DNA of 6,817 nt, from contig JAFVFM010000188.1 of NCBI GenBank assembly GCA_017475415.1, forward strand, positions 1 to 6,817, written 5' to 3'. The notes under the pieces were generated by a model. That model was not told the origin of the DNA, did not search any database, and worked only from the letters and a program-made list of their open reading frames with translations. Numbering within the stretch: the stretch's first letter is position 1; every line of letters begins with the position of its first letter. A program made the translations under genes and the position numbers. Of the stretch, positions 5,683-6,817 are shown one piece after another. The stretch is from Solobacterium sp. (GTDB lineage: Bacteria > Bacillota_I > Bacilli_A > Erysipelotrichales > Erysipelotrichaceae).

Positions 5683-6817
5683 TTATTTACAGTCAACACC
5701 AAATGTTAAGTTATCCTGATTTTTTACAAGAACGAAATTTCGTCCTCCCACTTGGTTTATTACATCCATATTTTCTAAAGTATATTCATGATCAAAAATA
5801 TTCTTTTCAATAATTACATATTCAATTTCATTAACTAAAGGGTATTGTTCTCCCCAAATCGCTTCCTCAAACGGTATAGTGGATACTTGTTCTTCATTTT
5901 CATAATCTCTCGCAAAGGCTCCTGTAATATATATTTCTTCTCCTTCCGTATCAAAAAAAGTATCCAACACCTGCGCTTTAGCGCTCAAACCATTTTCTAA
6001 AATCATTAAAACTCTAGCGTCATCACCATCCTCATCAATATAGGTAGATAATTGAATTACTTCTTCAACATCCCATTTATCAAATTGATAAGCAGGTTTA
6101 AATTCATCATACGCTAAGATAGTATTTCCAATATTCATTACAAGCAATAAGACACTAAAAAATATAATTTCATTTTTTGTTCGAGCATTCTTTTCGAAAA
6201 TAGAGAGTACCAAAGCAATTCCCATTATTAATCCGACAATAAAGATGAGATATAAAGGAACATTTTTTCCCAAAATAGGAATCGTTAACCCCGATAAAAT
6301 TGTTTCTAGTTTAATCGTCCACATAAACGAATATTGATCCACACTAGAACCTAATGTTGTTCCCTTAAAGACCAAAGCACAAAATGCTAACGCAATAAAT
6401 AGAAACATTTTTCGTCTATTTGAACCAAAAGCTTTGGTATTCAAGCCATCCATCGAAACAAAATACAACAATAAGTAAATCAAAATAAATGGCATTAAAT
6501 ATCGCATATGCAACCTTGGTGCAATTCTTCCTAAATCTTCTCTTACAGATATAGTAAAAGCAATCGTTCCTACCGAGATCAATAAAACCATACTAATGAA
6601 AATAATCAGGTTTTTTATTGGTTTACTATACTCTCTATACAAGGATAACACCCGTAGCCACGGAATTATAAATAAAGATACTAATATTGCTGCGATATAA
6701 TATATAGCCGCATACATCATATATGCGAAACCATAAGGATTTAGAATTACATCTAAGGTGATTTGATTGCTATATGAATTACTTAATCCTTCAAAAAAGA
6801 GTTTTTTAAATCCTACA
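5683..6817 (-). CDS. Polytopic membrane protein with C-terminal soluble domain, possibly GT-C-like (5' end beyond window)
   Basis: The frame ends in TAA at 5683-5685 and is open to the right edge. The ATG at 6718-6720 is probably not the true start: 32 further codons upstream are stop-free, read like protein (LDVILNPYGFAY just before it), and no ribosome site precedes the ATG. The visible 377 residues include about six hydrophobic helices (counted from the internal Met: 2-22, 36-57, 74-90, 104-118, 150-174, 184-203). A soluble, acidic tail of about 140 residues follows and ends in DCK. The short motif PRLHMRYLMPF at 68-78, a basic segment leading into a helix, resembles the late RY-containing segment of lipid-linked sugar transferases. 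Helices followed by a soluble tail are common in GT-C enzymes, but the diagnostic N-terminal loop lies outside the window. Function is inferred mainly from the polysaccharide neighbourhood. It could also be an uncharacterised membrane protein. Confidence 0.7.
   Translation of the reverse strand, partial: VGFKKLFFEGLSNSYSNQITLDVILNPYGFAYMMYAAIYYIAAILVSLFIIPWLRVLSLYREYSKPIKNLIIFISMVLLISVGTIAFTISVREDLGRIAPRLHMRYLMPFILIYLLLYFVSMDGLNTKAFGSNRRKMFLFIALAFCALVFKGTTLGSSVDQYSFMWTIKLETILSGLTIPILGKNVPLYLIFIVGLIMGIALVLSIFEKNARTKNEIIFFSVLLLVMNIGNTILAYDEFKPAYQFDKWDVEEVIQLSTYIDEDGDDARVLMILENGLSAKAQVLDTFFDTEGEEIYITGAFARDYENEEQVSTIPFEEAIWGEQYPLVNEIEYVIIEKNIFDHEYTLENMDVINQVGGRNFVLVKNQDNLTFGVDCK

Noticed and set aside
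6718..6720. ATG as the true start of the right-edge membrane protein
   Set aside because: The frame is open for 32 more codons to the edge with protein-like composition, and there is no ribosome site before this ATG. The gene is treated as 5'-truncated by the window.
1..6817. CRISPR array, tRNA or rRNA genes, insertion-sequence ends
   Set aside because: Because a CARF protein is present I looked for regularly spaced direct repeats and cas-like frames, and found none. Nearly all bases are taken by six protein genes, and no tRNA-like cloverleaf or transposase motif was seen.

Overview
The window is AT-rich and every gene I can support reads on the minus strand. Low G+C, Shine-Dalgarno-like sites, tightly packed genes and protein similarity suggest a Bacillota (Firmicutes) chromosome. 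The style resembles Erysipelotrichia-like or Clostridia-like bacteria, but I cannot fix the genus. No rRNA, tRNA, insertion sequence or CRISPR array was found, and no stretch over 300 bases lacks a gene.

In order of transcription, from high to low coordinates: (1) the C-terminal part of a multi-span membrane protein with a soluble tail, possibly a GT-C-type glycosyltransferase, whose frame is still open at the right edge (5683-6817). (2) A 53-77 base gap with a 17-bp perfect inverted repeat and a promoter whose -10 lies so close to the ATG that the mRNA may be leaderless. (3) A DUF1887/Card1-Can2-like protein, with a CARF sensor domain followed by a PD-(D/E)XK nuclease-like domain (4493-5605). 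(4) A 92-base gap with a weak terminator-like hairpin and a TATAAT box. (5) A compact operon: a CpsA/Cps2A-type LytR-CpsA-Psr (LCP) protein (2943-4400), a GT2 glycosyltransferase (2072-2893), a GT4 glycosyltransferase (993-2075), and the N-terminal 330 residues of a polytopic GT-C-like membrane protein cut by the left edge (1-990).

Together the LCP protein, the two soluble glycosyltransferases and the flanking membrane proteins look like part of a surface-polysaccharide (capsule or secondary cell-wall glycan) locus. The GT2 and GT4 enzymes would build glycan on a lipid carrier in the cytoplasm, the GT-C-like proteins would add sugars outside the membrane, and the LCP protein would attach the finished glycan to the wall.

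The surprising member is the CARF-nuclease. Its relatives Card1 and Can2 are effectors of type III CRISPR signalling, activated by cyclic oligoadenylate. Here it stands alone in a polysaccharide locus with no CRISPR or cas gene in view. Its CARF glycine motif reads HGGNH, and its nuclease E-x-K motif reads S-C-K. These features make it the best candidate for a system not covered by the standard CRISPR model.
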